From the NCBI GenBank assembly GCA_021396245.1, contig WNYE01000075.1, positions 1-64,000 of the forward strand: a stretch of 64,000 bases of DNA, written 5' to 3'. This stretch comes from Sporothrix humicola. Its lineage: Eukaryota > Ascomycota > Sordariomycetes > Ophiostomatales > Ophiostomataceae. The position numbers and the translations under genes are program-made. Below the pieces are notes generated by a model that was not told where the DNA came from, ran no database searches, and saw only the letters and a list, made by a program, of their open reading frames with translations. Shown piece after piece: positions 20,610-31,738 of the stretch. The stretch's first letter is position 1; the number at the start of each line of letters is the position of its first letter.

Positions 20610-21566
20610 ATGACTTCAACGCCTGATGCCCCGTTGGGGTCGCGCATCATCGACGACAAGTCGCCCATTTGCGTCCCTTTTATTCTCGAGCGCCTCAAGC
20701 AGTACCGGAAACAGAACCCTGGCACCACGCGGCCGTTTGTTGTCGGCATCAACGGCGTGCAGGGCGTCGGCAAGACCACACTCGTCCAGACCCTCTATGA
20801 GACTCTGCAAGATCGTGAAGGTCTGGAGACACTCGTCGTCAGCATCGACGACTTTTACCTGACCCACGCCGACCAGACCGCCCTCGCTGCCGCACATCCA
20901 GACAATGCGCTTGTACAGGTCCGTGGTGAGCCTGGAACCCACGATGCGCCGCTGCTAGCATCCTTTTTCGACAACGTTTTGGCAGGACGGCCCGCCCACG
21001 TGCCAGAATACGACAAGGCTGCGTTTGCGGGGCAGGGCGACCGCGCAGCCCCCACACCCGAGAACCCGGGCCGCCTCGTCAATGGACCGGGACAGCCACC
21101 GCTGCAGGTGGTCGTCGTTGAGGGCTGGTGCGTCGCTTTCCGCGCAATTTCCGAGGCTGATGTTGAGGCCAAGTGGCAGCAGTCGGGCGCATCGCCAGAC
21201 AGCAAGCTCTCCTCCAAGCTGCACACCCACAAGCTAGAGCACCTACTGCTCGTCAACGGGCGGCTCAAGACGTACGACGCGGCCCTCACGAGCCACATTG
21301 ACGCACTGATCCACCTCGATGCCGAACACACGCCATACGTCTATGACTGGCGACGTGAGCAGGAAGCAGCTTTGCGGCACTCACGAGGCACGGGCATGAC
21401 GGACGAGCAGGTCGAGCAGTTTGTGGACGCCTATTACCCCGCGTACGAGCTGTTCTCGGACGGTGTGCGGAACGGTATCTTCCCCAAGGAAGAGGGCAAG
21501 CCAGGCCGGCAGCTGCGACTTATTGTGGGCAAAGACCGGCGGGTCAAGGAGACTATTGAGTTGTAG
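20610..21566 (+). CDS. TDA10: P-loop kinase, Tda10/D-glycerate 3-kinase family
   Basis: Single exon, 318 residues, close to the family length of about 290. A Walker A motif GINGVQGVGKTT at residues 47-58 is followed by the Walker B-like VVSIDDFYLTHAD. Further family blocks are the substrate-side VRGEPGTHDAPLLASFFDNV, EYDKAAFAGQGDRA, VVVVEGWCVAF, and the C-terminal YVYDWRREQEAALR. These match yeast Tda10 (YGR205W) and plant D-glycerate 3-kinase, which phosphorylates glycerate to 3-phosphoglycerate in photorespiration. In fungi the true substrate is not well established, so kinase activity is well supported and the substrate is inferred. Transcribed divergently from Fox2. Confidence 0.88.
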   Translation: MTSTPDAPLGSRIIDDKSPICVPFILERLKQYRKQNPGTTRPFVVGINGVQGVGKTTLVQTLYETLQDREGLETLVVSIDDFYLTHADQTALAAAHPDNALVQVRGEPGTHDAPLLASFFDNVLAGRPAHVPEYDKAAFAGQGDRAAPTPENPGRLVNGPGQPPLQVVVVEGWCVAFRAISEADVEAKWQQSGASPDSKLSSKLHTHKLEHLLLVNGRLKTYDAALTSHIDALIHLDAEHTPYVYDWRREQEAALRHSRGTGMTDEQVEQFVDAYYPAYELFSDGVRNGIFPKEEGKPGRQLRLIVGKDRRVKETIEL

Positions 21567-22328
21567 AGGTCGGTGCCATGAAAAGAGGCAAGAATGAGAC
21601 ATGATAATTTAATAAAAAGAGTTGAGATTTCATATTAAGAAAAATGTCTTTTATAACGAGTGGTCGGGTTTTATAATGTCATACATACTGTCATAAGGAT
21701 TTCATACGGTCATAATAAAAGGTCGCAGGAACATAAAACCAAACGGAAAAAGAACCACGGAAACAAAACGAAAACCGACAAGCATAACAGATGATATAGA
21801 ACAAGTCGTCAAACATATCAAGAGACATAAAAGAGACACCCTAATGAAACATAACGCAGAAACATGCACCGCCGCTCCACCAGCCGTTGCCCATAACCTA
21901 TGCCTTCCGTGATGACTATTGCCCACCCATGCATGATTGAAAATACCCCGGTCAGTACTGTCTGTTTGTCAGGTCCGCGATCGGTAACTTTGTTTTCGCA
22001 TTGTGTTTTTGTGTTGTTGCAAAACTCGGTGTACAATTAAAAGGGCCATATTGTGGTTATCTCCTGTGTGTCGGCCTGATCGTTCCGAGGGCGGAAAAAG
22101 ATGTCGCTGGGCAGAATAGCCCCCGTAAATGCATAGTATTAATAAGCTCCAAGCTGTATTGAAGCTGGAGCTTTCATTTTCTTGAGCTCTACAGAACGGT
22201 GGAGCTCATGTTGGTATCGTGTGTTGTGCCGTTCGTCCTCAAAGCTGCCCTTCCCAACTCCCGCCCACATCCCAACAACTTTATTCTCCGTATCTCCACT
22301 CTCCTTCTGAATCCCCTCTCTTCCCCCG
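21567..22328. other. Convergent 3' region of Tda10-like and Ecm11-like genes
   Basis: AT-rich at 21600-21800. No supported gene. Confidence 0.5.
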
Positions 22329-24023
22329 TCAGAGATCCACAACCTTGCCGCGCATCATTCCCTCTCCTTCGTGTCTGAGGTCGCCAAGCGTGCGCTCTAT
22401 GCTCTCCGCTTTAAGGCGCACAGTCTTTTCGCGCTCGGCAATTTCCTCCTCAAACTCGGCCATCCGGCGCCGCTTGGCCTGCCGCTTATCGCGAATTTTG
22501 TTCGACAGCTCAGCAAATTGGGACAGGAACCAGTCACCGCACTCGTCCCATTCCTTCACCGACATTTCTGTAAAGAAATGGTGCTGGGTGTTGGCGTCTT
22601 TGCTCTTGAAGTGCACCAGTCGGTCCTCCATGGTGGCGACTTTAGCCGGGATGGCGGCCGGCGGCGGCTGCTGCTGGAGAGCCATGCGGGCGGGGTCGTG
22701 GTCGAAGGGCTCGTCACGGAGCTCTGAGTAGTCCATAGCGTGCAGCATGCTGTCGTCGTAGTCTGGACTGTGGCGCCGCTTCCGGCTTGGCTGTTTCTTT
22801 TCACGTCGACTACCTCCACCGCCGCCTACACGTGGCAGCGAGCTCTCTGCCAGGACGCGTTTCTGTTGTAGCTGTTGAGGAACTGCAGGCGGCGGTTGTT
22901 GTGGTGGAGGACCCGGAGGTGATGACCGATTCTGACGTGGTGTGCGCTGGTTAGCCGCCTCGTCACCCTGAGACAGGTCACTGCCATCATCCGTCTCTGG
23001 GTGAGCAGGTGGCCGGCCCAGGGGTGTGTCGATGTCGCGGAAAAAGGCGGACCGCTGGGTGCCCAGGTCATGGTCCAGCCCAACACCGCCTCCTACCATG
23101 GCTGCTCCGTTCAGCTTGGGAATGCTCTCGCTCCGTTGATGTATACGTCGTTCTGGCGAGCCTCCGTTGGCTTCATCTATATTGCCGTGTGGCTGTCTCT
23201 CAGAGAACGATGAGCGTCGAGTAGCGCCCCGAGCGTCTCGTAGGGCGTACTTGGAGTGTTTCAGGACAGGCATGTGTCTAGATGGGGAACCGTAGGGAGA
23301 CCGTTCAACATAGGGGTCGTCGGCGTGGGCTGCTGATTCCCCATTGCCATTTGTTGGTAGTGCCCGTAATACGCCCCGGTCACCCCCCAAAAGCGGAGCA
23401 GATTGCTCTTCGGCAGCTCTGTCGCCACCGTTTGTCCGTTCGTAGTGATGCTGTGTGCGTTGCTGTGGGAAGGGGCTATCGTAGCGGCCAAGATTAGTCG
23501 TGCGAGGAGGCGGCCGTGTTGTTGTCGTGACACTCTCTGCAAACATGGAGTTGATACTGGACTCTTCCCAGATCTGTTGTTGTTGCTGCTGTTGAGACAG
23601 CTCTGATGCAGGTGGTGGCCGGTTGTTGTCCGAGTTTGACCTCGTTCTTTGGAAGGATGGTTGTCGTTGTGGCTGGTCTGCCTGCTGCTGTGATTGTGCC
23701 TGCTTTGGAGATGGTGATGCTGCCGGAAGGACGCCATTAGTCTGGTGGCTCGGAGTGGTACCGCGCAGGGGAGTAGGGACGGGGATCTTTGCGGCCTCGG
23801 CGAGCTGTTGCCGAGCTGACAGCGGAAGCGGCGCGTGGATTGTATGGGGAGGGTGTTGTGTACCGGACTGAGAAGAAGAAGGCAGCTTGGGACTGCCGCC
23901 GGGCGCCCCGTTGGCGTTGGTGCCTGCGGTGTTGTTGGTGCTGCTGACGGCGTTGTTGCCGTTGCCCTTGGGCTCGGAGCTTCGCATGTATCGCAGCATC
24001 TTGAGTTGCGTTGCTGGCATCAT
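22329..24023 (-). CDS. Ecm11-domain protein (meiotic/chromosome-associated family)
   Basis: Single exon as read, 564 residues from tandem ATGs at 24023 and 24020; the open frame extends further upstream only through a non-ATG codon, or an upstream exon could exist. Most of the protein is disordered: Asn/Gly/Ser/Pro-rich, a run of seven Gln, and Pro-Gln repeats. The C-terminal 130 residues are ordered and conserved-looking: YDDSMLHAMDYSELRDEPFD, ATMEDRLVHFKSKD, HHFFTEMSVKEWDECGDWFL, then a basic coiled coil (RDKRQAKRRRMAEFEEEIAE). This pattern matches my memory of the Ecm11 C-terminal domain. Yeast Ecm11 is a SUMO-modified synaptonemal-complex protein that acts with Gmc2. Function in this fungus is inferred from the domain only, and conservation of a synaptonemal role is uncertain. 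Confidence 0.65.
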   Translation of the reverse strand: MMPATQLKMLRYMRSSEPKGNGNNAVSSTNNTAGTNANGAPGGSPKLPSSSQSGTQHPPHTIHAPLPLSARQQLAEAAKIPVPTPLRGTTPSHQTNGVLPAASPSPKQAQSQQQADQPQRQPSFQRTRSNSDNNRPPPASELSQQQQQQQIWEESSINSMFAESVTTTTRPPPRTTNLGRYDSPFPQQRTQHHYERTNGGDRAAEEQSAPLLGGDRGVLRALPTNGNGESAAHADDPYVERSPYGSPSRHMPVLKHSKYALRDARGATRRSSFSERQPHGNIDEANGGSPERRIHQRSESIPKLNGAAMVGGGVGLDHDLGTQRSAFFRDIDTPLGRPPAHPETDDGSDLSQGDEAANQRTPRQNRSSPPGPPPQQPPPAVPQQLQQKRVLAESSLPRVGGGGGSRREKKQPSRKRRHSPDYDDSMLHAMDYSELRDEPFDHDPARMALQQQPPPAAIPAKVATMEDRLVHFKSKDANTQHHFFTEMSVKEWDECGDWFLSQFAELSNKIRDKRQAKRRRMAEFEEEIAEREKTVRLKAESIERTLGDLRHEGEGMMRGKVVDL

Positions 24024-25856
24024 GGCCCTGCGTAGGCAGGACAGACAACTATGGGCAGTCGCGGCGGCAGCTGCTGCGGGAGAAGGGGTGGCCAGCAGTG
24101 TGAGACGAGGCAACCGCCGGACTGCGGTGCGGTTGGAGGGCGGTGCAGCGTGCTGCTAAGGCTCTGGGGGTCGTATATTCGATTTGTCAAAGTATAAGCA
24201 AATGCAATCAAGTATCGTGTTCGAGCTGCCGTCCCTGAACGAAAGCGACAGCGTATGAGAGGCAGCACAGCATGTGCCTTGCCCTTTGCGTGGGCTGAAT
24301 GGTTCGTCTGTTTCTCGTGCTTTTCGTGCTTCTATTGTTTTTGGGGGCACGTCGGCTGCAAATCTGTGTGGTCAAGGAAGCAAGAACCTGCTTGCTGCCT
24401 TGTTCGTTTTAGGAAGAAGGCCGACAAAAGTCGGGGAGTTGGTGCAATCGGAGGGGGTTATAACCGTTTATGCGCGTGCCGTTGGATGCTGGGTGCGTGG
24501 GAGGGATGCGTTGGACGAAAATATCGTTGGGCCGCTGGCGAGCTGGAGAAGAGGAAATGGGTCGGTTTGTGAGGCGAATGAGGAGAAAGGAGAGAAGGGG
24601 AGAGGATGCGGAGAGAAGAGGAAAGAAGCAAGTGGGAGAGTTTGGAGAAGCGGATTGGGGTGGGAAGGAGGTCGTGTCGTTCTTTCTCAACGGTCGTGGT
24701 TCCAATAGCGTCAATGGAAACTCAGAAGGCACACGAAGTCAGGTGAGCTGCAGGGTCTCGCCTTCCCTAAGTGGTTGCATTAAATTGAATTTCTGGGGCA
24801 TGTTAGGAGGACTTTGGGGGCCGCTCTTTCTCTGGTTGACACTGGCGCGCGTGAAGCTAGCGTGCCGCGCTGCCAGCAAGGGCCCACTCGCGCCTGCCAA
24901 TTGCCAGCCAATGGTCCGCTCTTACAGGCCGCCTCAGATATCTCGAGATGCATCAACAAAAGTCTAAAGATGCAACCCTGCAGTTCTCTTTCTGCACGCT
25001 GCCTGCATCGCCGTTCGAGATGCAACGGCAAGCACACCTCTTCCCCCCCGGCTTGAAATCGATGAGCTGGCAATTTCGCTCAATGATGAATATGTGACGG
25101 TCTATCTCTGTATATGTCCCCCTCATTCTCACTCTTCATCTGTTCTTTTCATATACACATTTCGTCTCATATTTTGTCCAAATGAAGCTTCAATATTGAT
25201 AAAAGTTGACCGACCTTATTCATTGCCCTATGTTTATATCTGACCCTTCGATTTTCAACTATTTAATCTTCGCTTTCAAAAAATCCCCACAGTGTTCATC
25301 GCATCTCGTCGGACCATACTCAAGTTTTCGAATCGAATGCGACATGCAGCCCAATCGTTCCCCGTCTCTACTCTCGTGGGAGCCCAACAGACAATAAGGA
25401 TCTTTAGTCTAGATCACAACCAAATAAAGTGAGAGAATTCACATTGTCGAGTAAGAGAAGCAAATAGAACCTGCCGCAACGTACAACTGGCCATTGGGCC
25501 GCCATACATAAACCTTTTGCATCCTATCACGAGACAAGCCGTTGCCAGGCGCATCCTTTGATAGGTCCATGGCTATTATTTACTCAGTATCACCGCTCAT
25601 TTTCTGCCGTGCCATTTTACAATATCAACGGCCGATGCTTGCGTTCATTCTAGATTTTGACTTGCCAATTGCGGGAATGAAGCTGCATTTGATAAAGAAC
25701 TTATTGTGCATATTGCAGTGCTTGAGTTGTCCTTTCTTTTATAATATTTGAGAGAATATGATACCGGATATCATAGAGGGCACGTGATTATGAGGGTGAA
25801 CCAAGCTTCAAATCGGCCGTCGCTTATGCCGGGAAACTGTAGCAAAGTCAACAATC

Positions 25857-26021
25857 ATGAACTCTACCGACCGCTTTTCATCTCAAGGTGAACAGGACTT
25901 AATGAACTATGCAGCGTTACAATCGTGCGAGCTATGCATTTTAGAATCACCGAAGAAGGTGATTCGTGACGTGGTCATGCTTATGGTTGACGTTATGAAC
26001 TGCTTAGACAGTAGAGCATAA
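25857..26021 (+). other. Short open frame, possible gene remnant
   Basis: ATG to TAA, 54 codons, within AT-rich DNA. The product (starting MNSTDRFSSQGEQDL) has balanced amino-acid composition with CELCILESPKKVIRDVV. It stops one base before a second ATG frame at 26022 (starting MTDDKLMNSVKANL) that runs into low-complexity DNA. Could be a decayed gene or chance; no family recognised. Confidence 0.2.
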
Positions 26022-26141
26022 ATGACCGACGACAAGCTCATGAATTCTGTGAAAGCAAACTTGATTAAGAAGGTTCAAGAGGCAAGAAGTTATATATTGC
26101 AAAAATATTTAATTTTCTTTTCATATACATATTTTTGTTTT

Positions 26142-26206
26142 TTTGGGGGGTTTTCTTTCTTTCTTTCTTTCTTTTTTTATTTTAGAAAAAAAAAAAAAAA
26201 AAAATC
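26142..26206. repeat. CTTT microsatellite flanked by G, T and A runs
   Basis: A G run, then CTTT repeated about five times, then T-rich DNA and a run of about twenty A. Simple-sequence DNA. Confidence 0.8.
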
Positions 26207-26720
26207 CGCCAACAATAAATGTAATGCATAATAAGTACATTTAAGGTCTTCCCCAGGAGACAAAGTCCTCATTAAAAGCATTCAGCACATCACTTTGACA
26301 AAAGACTATTTCCTCAAAGCAGCAGAGTACCATATCGATGTGTGTTTAGATCTTGTTTAATGGTATTGGTAAGACGAACAAACAGTGAGAAGTAAAATGA
26401 ATAGGTAGCATAATGAAAAGTAACATGAGAAGAAACGAACAAAAACAGGGTAAAAATAAACCGAAGTAAAAGCACCAGGAATGTAAAATAATAAGAGAAG
26501 CATGAAGAAGAAAACAGAACAATTATAATGACAGAGGACTCCTTCTCTGGGTGGCCAGTCTATATTGCGTCTTCCCCACGGCACCAAACCGCCTCTTGCC
26601 TACCATCCGCATTATCGACAGCCTGTCTGCTGTCCTCGTATCCCATGTCGTACAAGATAACAACGTCGTCGGCTCTCTTCGCTTCGCCAACAAATTCGAA
26701 ATTCGACGAACTCAAACCGC

Positions 26721-27600
26721 TTAACAAGCGCACTGCCCTGCGGCCGTTGTGTTGGAGCCCTCGGGTGCGAGGCTGACGCCTGGCCGCTGGCCGGGCCGGG
26801 CACGGCCGCCGGCTCCGACCTGGTCGGTCGGCAGCTTCTTTGCTATCGCAGTGAACAGCTCAGTGACGTTCTCGGCGGTCTTGGCGGAGGTCTCAAAGAA
26901 GAGGAGGCCGGCCTCCTTGGCGTAAGCCTCAGCGTCGGCGGTGGGGATGGCGCGCTTGTCGGGCTGCTCAGTGACGAGATCGAGCTTGTTGCCGGCAAGG
27001 GCGATGATAATGTTTTCGTTGGCCTGGCGCTGCAGTTCCTTGACCCAAGCCTTGGCCTTGTCGAGAGAGGACTGGGTGCGTTAGCGGACCAACTTTCTTT
27101 GAGGGTAGAGGATAAAGGATAAAGAGAGTGGAACAAAGAGGAACGCTCCGAGTGAAGCGAGGGACCCCAACCGAAACACGGCGAGCGGAGCGAGGACACA
27201 GAAAAGACAAAACTTACGGCTTGGGTAATGTCGTAAACGACGACGGCACAGTTTGCGTTGCGGTAGTACATGGGTGCCAGGGACTTGTAACGTTCCTGGC
27301 CGGCGGTATCCCAGATCTCAAACTTGACGGTGGTGGCCTCGTCGAGCGAGATGGTCTGCGTTAAGAAGGCGGCGCCAATGGTGGATTCCCGATACGAGTC
27401 GAACTGGTCCTTGACGAAACGGAGCACGATAGAACTCTGACAGGTTGGGTTGTGTTAGCATTATGCACGGGTTCGCATTAGTTTGCACCGGCGTGATGGT
27501 GACGCACCTTTCCGACGGCAGACTCGCCGAGCAACACCAGCTTGAACTGCGCAAAGCGGTTGTTGAGGCCGCGAGCGCCGGGGGGACCACGGGCAGCCAT
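26721..27600 (-). CDS. VPS21: Rab5-family small GTPase (Vps21/Ypt5)
   Basis: Controls tethering and fusion of early endosomes through CORVET and class C Vps effectors. Three exons (27600-27508, 27436-27218, 27071-26721), all junctions phase 0, give 220 residues. The nucleotide-binding boxes are complete: G1 GESAVGK joined across intron 1 to SS, the effector region ESTIGAAFLTQTI typical of Rab5, G3 WDTAGQERYKSLAPMYYRNA, G4 GNKLDL and G5 ETSAK. The tail ends CAC, a CXC double-prenylation signal for Rab geranylgeranyltransferase. The first exon (MAARGPPGARGLNNRFAQFK) is the usual fungal Rab5 start. Intron 2 is 146 nt, longer than typical here. Fungi usually have two Rab5 paralogues; I cannot say from this window which one this is. 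Confidence 0.95.
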
Positions 27601-28940
27601 GGCGGTAATGTGTGTGGTTGGAGGAGGAAAAGGAGAGGGACCGGCGGTATCGTCGCTGTGGCAGGCGACGAACGTTGCAGATTTGGCGATAACGACGGGC
27701 AGATGTGAGTCGTCAAGGAGCGTCAAAAATGACAAGAAAGTCTAGTCCGCGTTTAATAAAATGCCGATGCGCAAAGAAGGCGGGAGAGTGTGCGTCGGAG
27801 AATCGAGGATGTTTGAGGGGAATGGTCGGATGCAAGATGTTGACGATGGCGAGGTTATCCGGGGCGGGCGGTTAAGCGTAGTTGCTGCGTGCGATCGCCG
27901 GTTCGAAAAAAAAAAATGACAGCTGGAAAATGAGGCTGTCAAAGTATTGGAGTGACTGGGCGGTGATGTTGGTGGCCGTCGATGTACAAACGGGACGAAA
28001 GGGGCAGGTGCAGGTACGGGCGAAGGTGAAGCGTCGATGACGGAGCAATGTCCAGGAACAAGATGAGGAAGGAGCGTCCTAGAAAGTGGTGGTGCAATTC
28101 TGGAGGGCGGTTGGCACTTGGCAGTTGGCTCGTGGTTCTGGCGAGATTGTTGGGAAGGGGCGACCCAGAAGGAAATTGGTGCTTTCGTGGATGCCTTGGA
28201 GAGCGGCGCCGTCAGGAACTGGCAGTGGCTGGGCTCGCTGGGATAGGCTGGAATAGAGAGAAGAAACAGAGAAAATAGAGGGGCTGAGTGCCGGGGCGCC
28301 TGCCTAGTTCCGTCGTCACAGCGCCGTGGCTGCCCGCAGTTGCCCTTAATTCCAGGTTTCTCAGTCAGCTGCCGCTACACCCAGAATGGCTGCACCTGAT
28401 AGCGCCAGTCCGGCCAAAGCCCAGCTTTCTGCAGGAGTGGGTCGCGCCCTCCCGTTTGGGACGGCAGTCAACCAATAGAAGGAGCGCCTGGGGCAACCTC
28501 GCCAGTAGGGTGACGACACCAGGGGGAAGGAGCAACCGGCGGGCTGGCCAGGGCGTTTGGCAGGTGCAATGGGGGACGAGCAATTGGAGACTGCGCTATT
28601 CCGGCGTACGTGTTTGCTACCATCCAAAAGGGGACACTGCGATGCCAAATTGTGCGTCTTTCCAAAGCTTCATCGTATCACAACAAATTCGAGATTTGCA
28701 CGATTCTCGCCACCGCGCCGCCTGCCACACCTGTGTCCAGCTAAGAACACCCCCTGAGCGATATTTGACGCCGTCTGTGTCTTTTGTCCGTCCCTGGGCC
28801 TTACCGCTGACGGGAAAAACAGCTCTCGCCAGCTCGGACCAGCTTCCATCGGCAAATTTGGATTTTGGCATCAACATCCTTCGATATCGACATCGGCAGT
28901 TCTTTTCTCGATCCCCGCCTCCGTGCACACATTCTCCACC
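27601..28940. other. Divergent intergenic region between Rab5 and Sac1
   Basis: A 1.3 kb shared upstream region with no supported gene. The last stretch before 28941 is pyrimidine-rich and ends ttctccaccATGG, a good initiation context. Confidence 0.5.
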
Positions 28941-31178
28941 ATGGCGTTCCCGTTTCGCGACATCAACGTCCAGGTCAGCCCTGACTGCTACATCTTCAAG
29001 TCGCCGTCCACGCCCAACGCCCCGGCCCTGACCATCGACCGCCCGACTGGCGAGGTCCGCCTCAACGATGCAGCTCTCCTGTCGGGCAAGCGCGTGACGC
29101 GCGTGTTCAGCATCAAGGGCATCCTCGGCATGATCCAGCTGCGTCTGGACAAGTACGTGATCGTCATCACCAAGGACGAGCAGGTTGCACGTCTCAAGGG
29201 CCACATGGTGCACCGCATTCTCCATGTTGATTTCCTGCCCGTCCACGAGCGCCAGCTGCACGACCCCGACGAGGACCGGTTCCTGAGCCTGCTGCGGGGC
29301 TTCCTCAAGTCGGGATCGATGTACTTTTCCTACACCCTCGACCTCACAAACAGCTTCCAGCGCCAGGCCGCCCAGCAAGACGCCGCCGTTGCTGCTGGCC
29401 ATGCCGAGGCCCCGCTTTGGATGCGTGCCGACGACCGCTTTTTCTGGAACCGCTTTGTGCAGTCCGACCTGATCGAGTACCGCCACCGCGGCGCCCGCGG
29501 CCAGCTGGGCGTCCAGGCCGGCATCGACCCCTATATTCTGCCCGTTATGTTTGGCATGCTCGAGATCCACCCGACGACATTCCGCGGCCGGCCACTGACG
29601 ATTGCGCTTATCACGCGCCGCTCACGTTTCCGGGCCGGCACGCGTTTCTTCTCGCGTGGCATCGACGAGGATGGCCACGTGGCCAACTACAACGAGACAG
29701 AGCAGATTGTCGTGCTCAACGACAGCGGCCAGAGCAGTCTGGGCGGATACTCGGGCACGGGCGATATGCAGACGGGCCGCCAGCTCGTGGGTGATGCCGG
29801 CAATAAGGATGGCAGGGAGACCCAGATCCTGTCGTACGTGCAGACGCGCGGCAGTGTGCCCGTGTTCTGGAGCGAGATCAACAACCTCAAGTACACGCCG
29901 CGCCTCGAGGTCCGTGGCGACTCTGGCGGCATTGAGGCTGCTTTCCCTGCTGCGAGCGCCCATTTCTCTGAGCAGGTCCGCATCTACGGCGACAACTACC
30001 TGGTTAACCTGGTCAACCAAAAGGGCCGCGAGCGCCGCGTCAAAGAGGCCTACGAGAGCATGATCAAGTTTTTCGCTGGCGGCGCAGGACGTACCGGTGG
30101 CTCGAGCAAGGAACTTAACGAGAAGCTGCACGCCCTGGACGGCACGACGCCTTCAGCAGCTGCAGCAGCGGCTTCTCGTCGCGGCGGCAGCATTGGCGGT
30201 GTCGGCGAGAGCCAGAAATACACACAGAGCCAGCTGGACCGTGTGCACTACATCTACTTTGACTTCCACAGCGAGACCAAGGGCCAGCGCCTCGACCGCG
30301 CCAAGCTTCTGTTGGACCAGATGCACGACGCTCTCATTGCCCAAAAGTACTTCCGCGCCGCCGACCTGCCCGGCCACGGTGGCAGCGCCTCACGTCTGGA
30401 GCCCCGTTCTCTGCAGACGTCTGTTGTTCGCACGAACTGCATGGACTGTCTTGACCGCACCAACGTCGTCCAGAGCATGCTGGCCCGTTGGACGCTGGAG
30501 CGCATGTTTGTCGACCTGGGCATCATGTCCCAAGGCGGCACTCTGATCGACCAGGACCCGGTCTTTGAGCTGCTTTTCCGCAACCTCTGGGCCGACAACG
30601 CCGACCGCGTCGCCGAGAGCTATGCCGGCACGGGTGCCATGAAGACCGACATGACCCGTCTGGGCCGTCGCACGCAGCTGGGTGCTCTGCGTGATGGTCA
30701 GATTGCCGTCACACGGTACTGCCGCAACAACTTCCTGGACGGCCCGCGCCAGGACGCCTTTGACCTCTTCTTGGGTGCTTACACGCCCAACGAGGCCACG
30801 GCCCAGTTCATCTTTGCCGACCGCCGTCCTGTGCTGATCCAGGCCGTGCCCTATGTGCTGGCATTTGCTGTGTTCTTCCTGCTGGTTGGCCTGTTTACAA
30901 GACGCCTGCCCGACGCGGCTGTTCTGCCCATGCGTATTTTCCTGCTGTTCTGGGCGGTTGTCACTGCCTACAGCGGCCGCTTTGTCTTGCGCAGCGGCGA
31001 GCTCTATGTCAACTGGCCGAAGCTGATCCCGCGGCCGGCATCCGTCGAGGACTATCACGCTGCCATGACCAAAGCGCGCAAGGATAAACTGCTGGGCTCG
31101 TTCGTTGCCCGTCATGAGCGCGGCTTGAGCACTGCCCGGTATATGAGCGCCGAGGAGGGCAAAAAGAGGATTGAATAG
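28941..31178 (+). CDS. SAC1: Phosphoinositide phosphatase Sac1
   Basis: ER/Golgi membrane lipid phosphatase that removes the phosphate mainly from phosphatidylinositol 4-phosphate. Single exon, 745 residues, longer than yeast Sac1 (623). The start at 28941 is preferred: the open frame extends only to a GTG codon upstream, and the ATG has the context ccaccATGG. The N-terminal SAC domain begins INVQVSPDCYIF and includes GILGMIQLRLDKYVIVITK and FFWNRFVQSDL. The catalytic CX5R(T) loop is NCMDCLDRTN with Cys500 and Arg506. Two C-terminal membrane helices (about 632-655 and 668-685; VPYVLAFAVFFLLVGLF, RIFLLFWAVVTAYSGRF) match the ER hairpin anchor of the family. Extra length comes from low-complexity inserts, including a Ser/Ala/Arg patch after residue 395 (TPSAAAAAASRRGGSIGG). 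Confidence 0.95.
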   Translation: MAFPFRDINVQVSPDCYIFKSPSTPNAPALTIDRPTGEVRLNDAALLSGKRVTRVFSIKGILGMIQLRLDKYVIVITKDEQVARLKGHMVHRILHVDFLPVHERQLHDPDEDRFLSLLRGFLKSGSMYFSYTLDLTNSFQRQAAQQDAAVAAGHAEAPLWMRADDRFFWNRFVQSDLIEYRHRGARGQLGVQAGIDPYILPVMFGMLEIHPTTFRGRPLTIALITRRSRFRAGTRFFSRGIDEDGHVANYNETEQIVVLNDSGQSSLGGYSGTGDMQTGRQLVGDAGNKDGRETQILSYVQTRGSVPVFWSEINNLKYTPRLEVRGDSGGIEAAFPAASAHFSEQVRIYGDNYLVNLVNQKGRERRVKEAYESMIKFFAGGAGRTGGSSKELNEKLHALDGTTPSAAAAAASRRGGSIGGVGESQKYTQSQLDRVHYIYFDFHSETKGQRLDRAKLLLDQMHDALIAQKYFRAADLPGHGGSASRLEPRSLQTSVVRTNCMDCLDRTNVVQSMLARWTLERMFVDLGIMSQGGTLIDQDPVFELLFRNLWADNADRVAESYAGTGAMKTDMTRLGRRTQLGALRDGQIAVTRYCRNNFLDGPRQDAFDLFLGAYTPNEATAQFIFADRRPVLIQAVPYVLAFAVFFLLVGLFTRRLPDAAVLPMRIFLLFWAVVTAYSGRFVLRSGELYVNWPKLIPRPASVEDYHAAMTKARKDKLLGSFVARHERGLSTARYMSAEEGKKRIE

Positions 31179-31738
31179 GGGAGAACGCGAGATTCTCCCT
31201 CAGGATGCTCCACGAGTCCTTTTCTTTTCTTCATTTCCTTTGTTACTACAGCCATTACATGTATAGCTCTCTGTACTTTTCCTTTGTTGAAGCTGGCGAC
31301 ATTTATTAATCTTTATTTTGGTTTTACGGACGCGTCTGATCTTTTTTTCTCTTGTTCTCTCTTCTTTTTCACCAATGCACTTAGATGTTGCAGCGTTTTA
31401 GATTAAATGTAATTATATGTTGCCTACATGACGGGAGAGTGAACCCAGCATGAAGATCAAGTGAATGAGAACAAAAGTAGTATTAAAAGCCGTAAGTAAA
31501 AAATTACAAGTGTCATACTATGGTAAATAAAAAATGTAGTCTTTGGGTATCGTCCAGAACAAGCGGAGAGCGAAATGGAGGTATAGAAACAAGATGAAGA
31601 AAATCAAAAGAAATAAGAGTAAACGCCATGCTGTTTGCTCATCCCAATGCTATGCATATTTTTGGAATGAAGGGCATAAGAAGAAAGAGGGAAAGGAAAT
31701 AGGACATAAGGAAAGATGTGACGATTTAGAGTCACTCA
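31179..31738. other. Convergent 3' region of Sac1 and the 1555-residue gene
   Basis: AT-rich 3' flanks of two converging genes; no gene seen. Confidence 0.5.

Larger units (their letters stand above)
24024..26720. other. 2.7 kb gene-poor, partly AT-rich interval
   Basis: 24100-25050 has ordinary GC content without a convincing gene. 25050-26560 is clearly AT-richer than the rest of the window, with homopolymer and CTTT microsatellite DNA at 26142-26206 and two short open frames at 25857-26231. This could be an old repeat-degraded segment or just a long spacer. Confidence 0.45.

Noticed and set aside
24024..24113. 30-residue N-terminal extension of the Ecm11-domain protein
   Set aside because: The frame opens with TTG; the tandem ATGs at 24023/24020 are the first usable starts.
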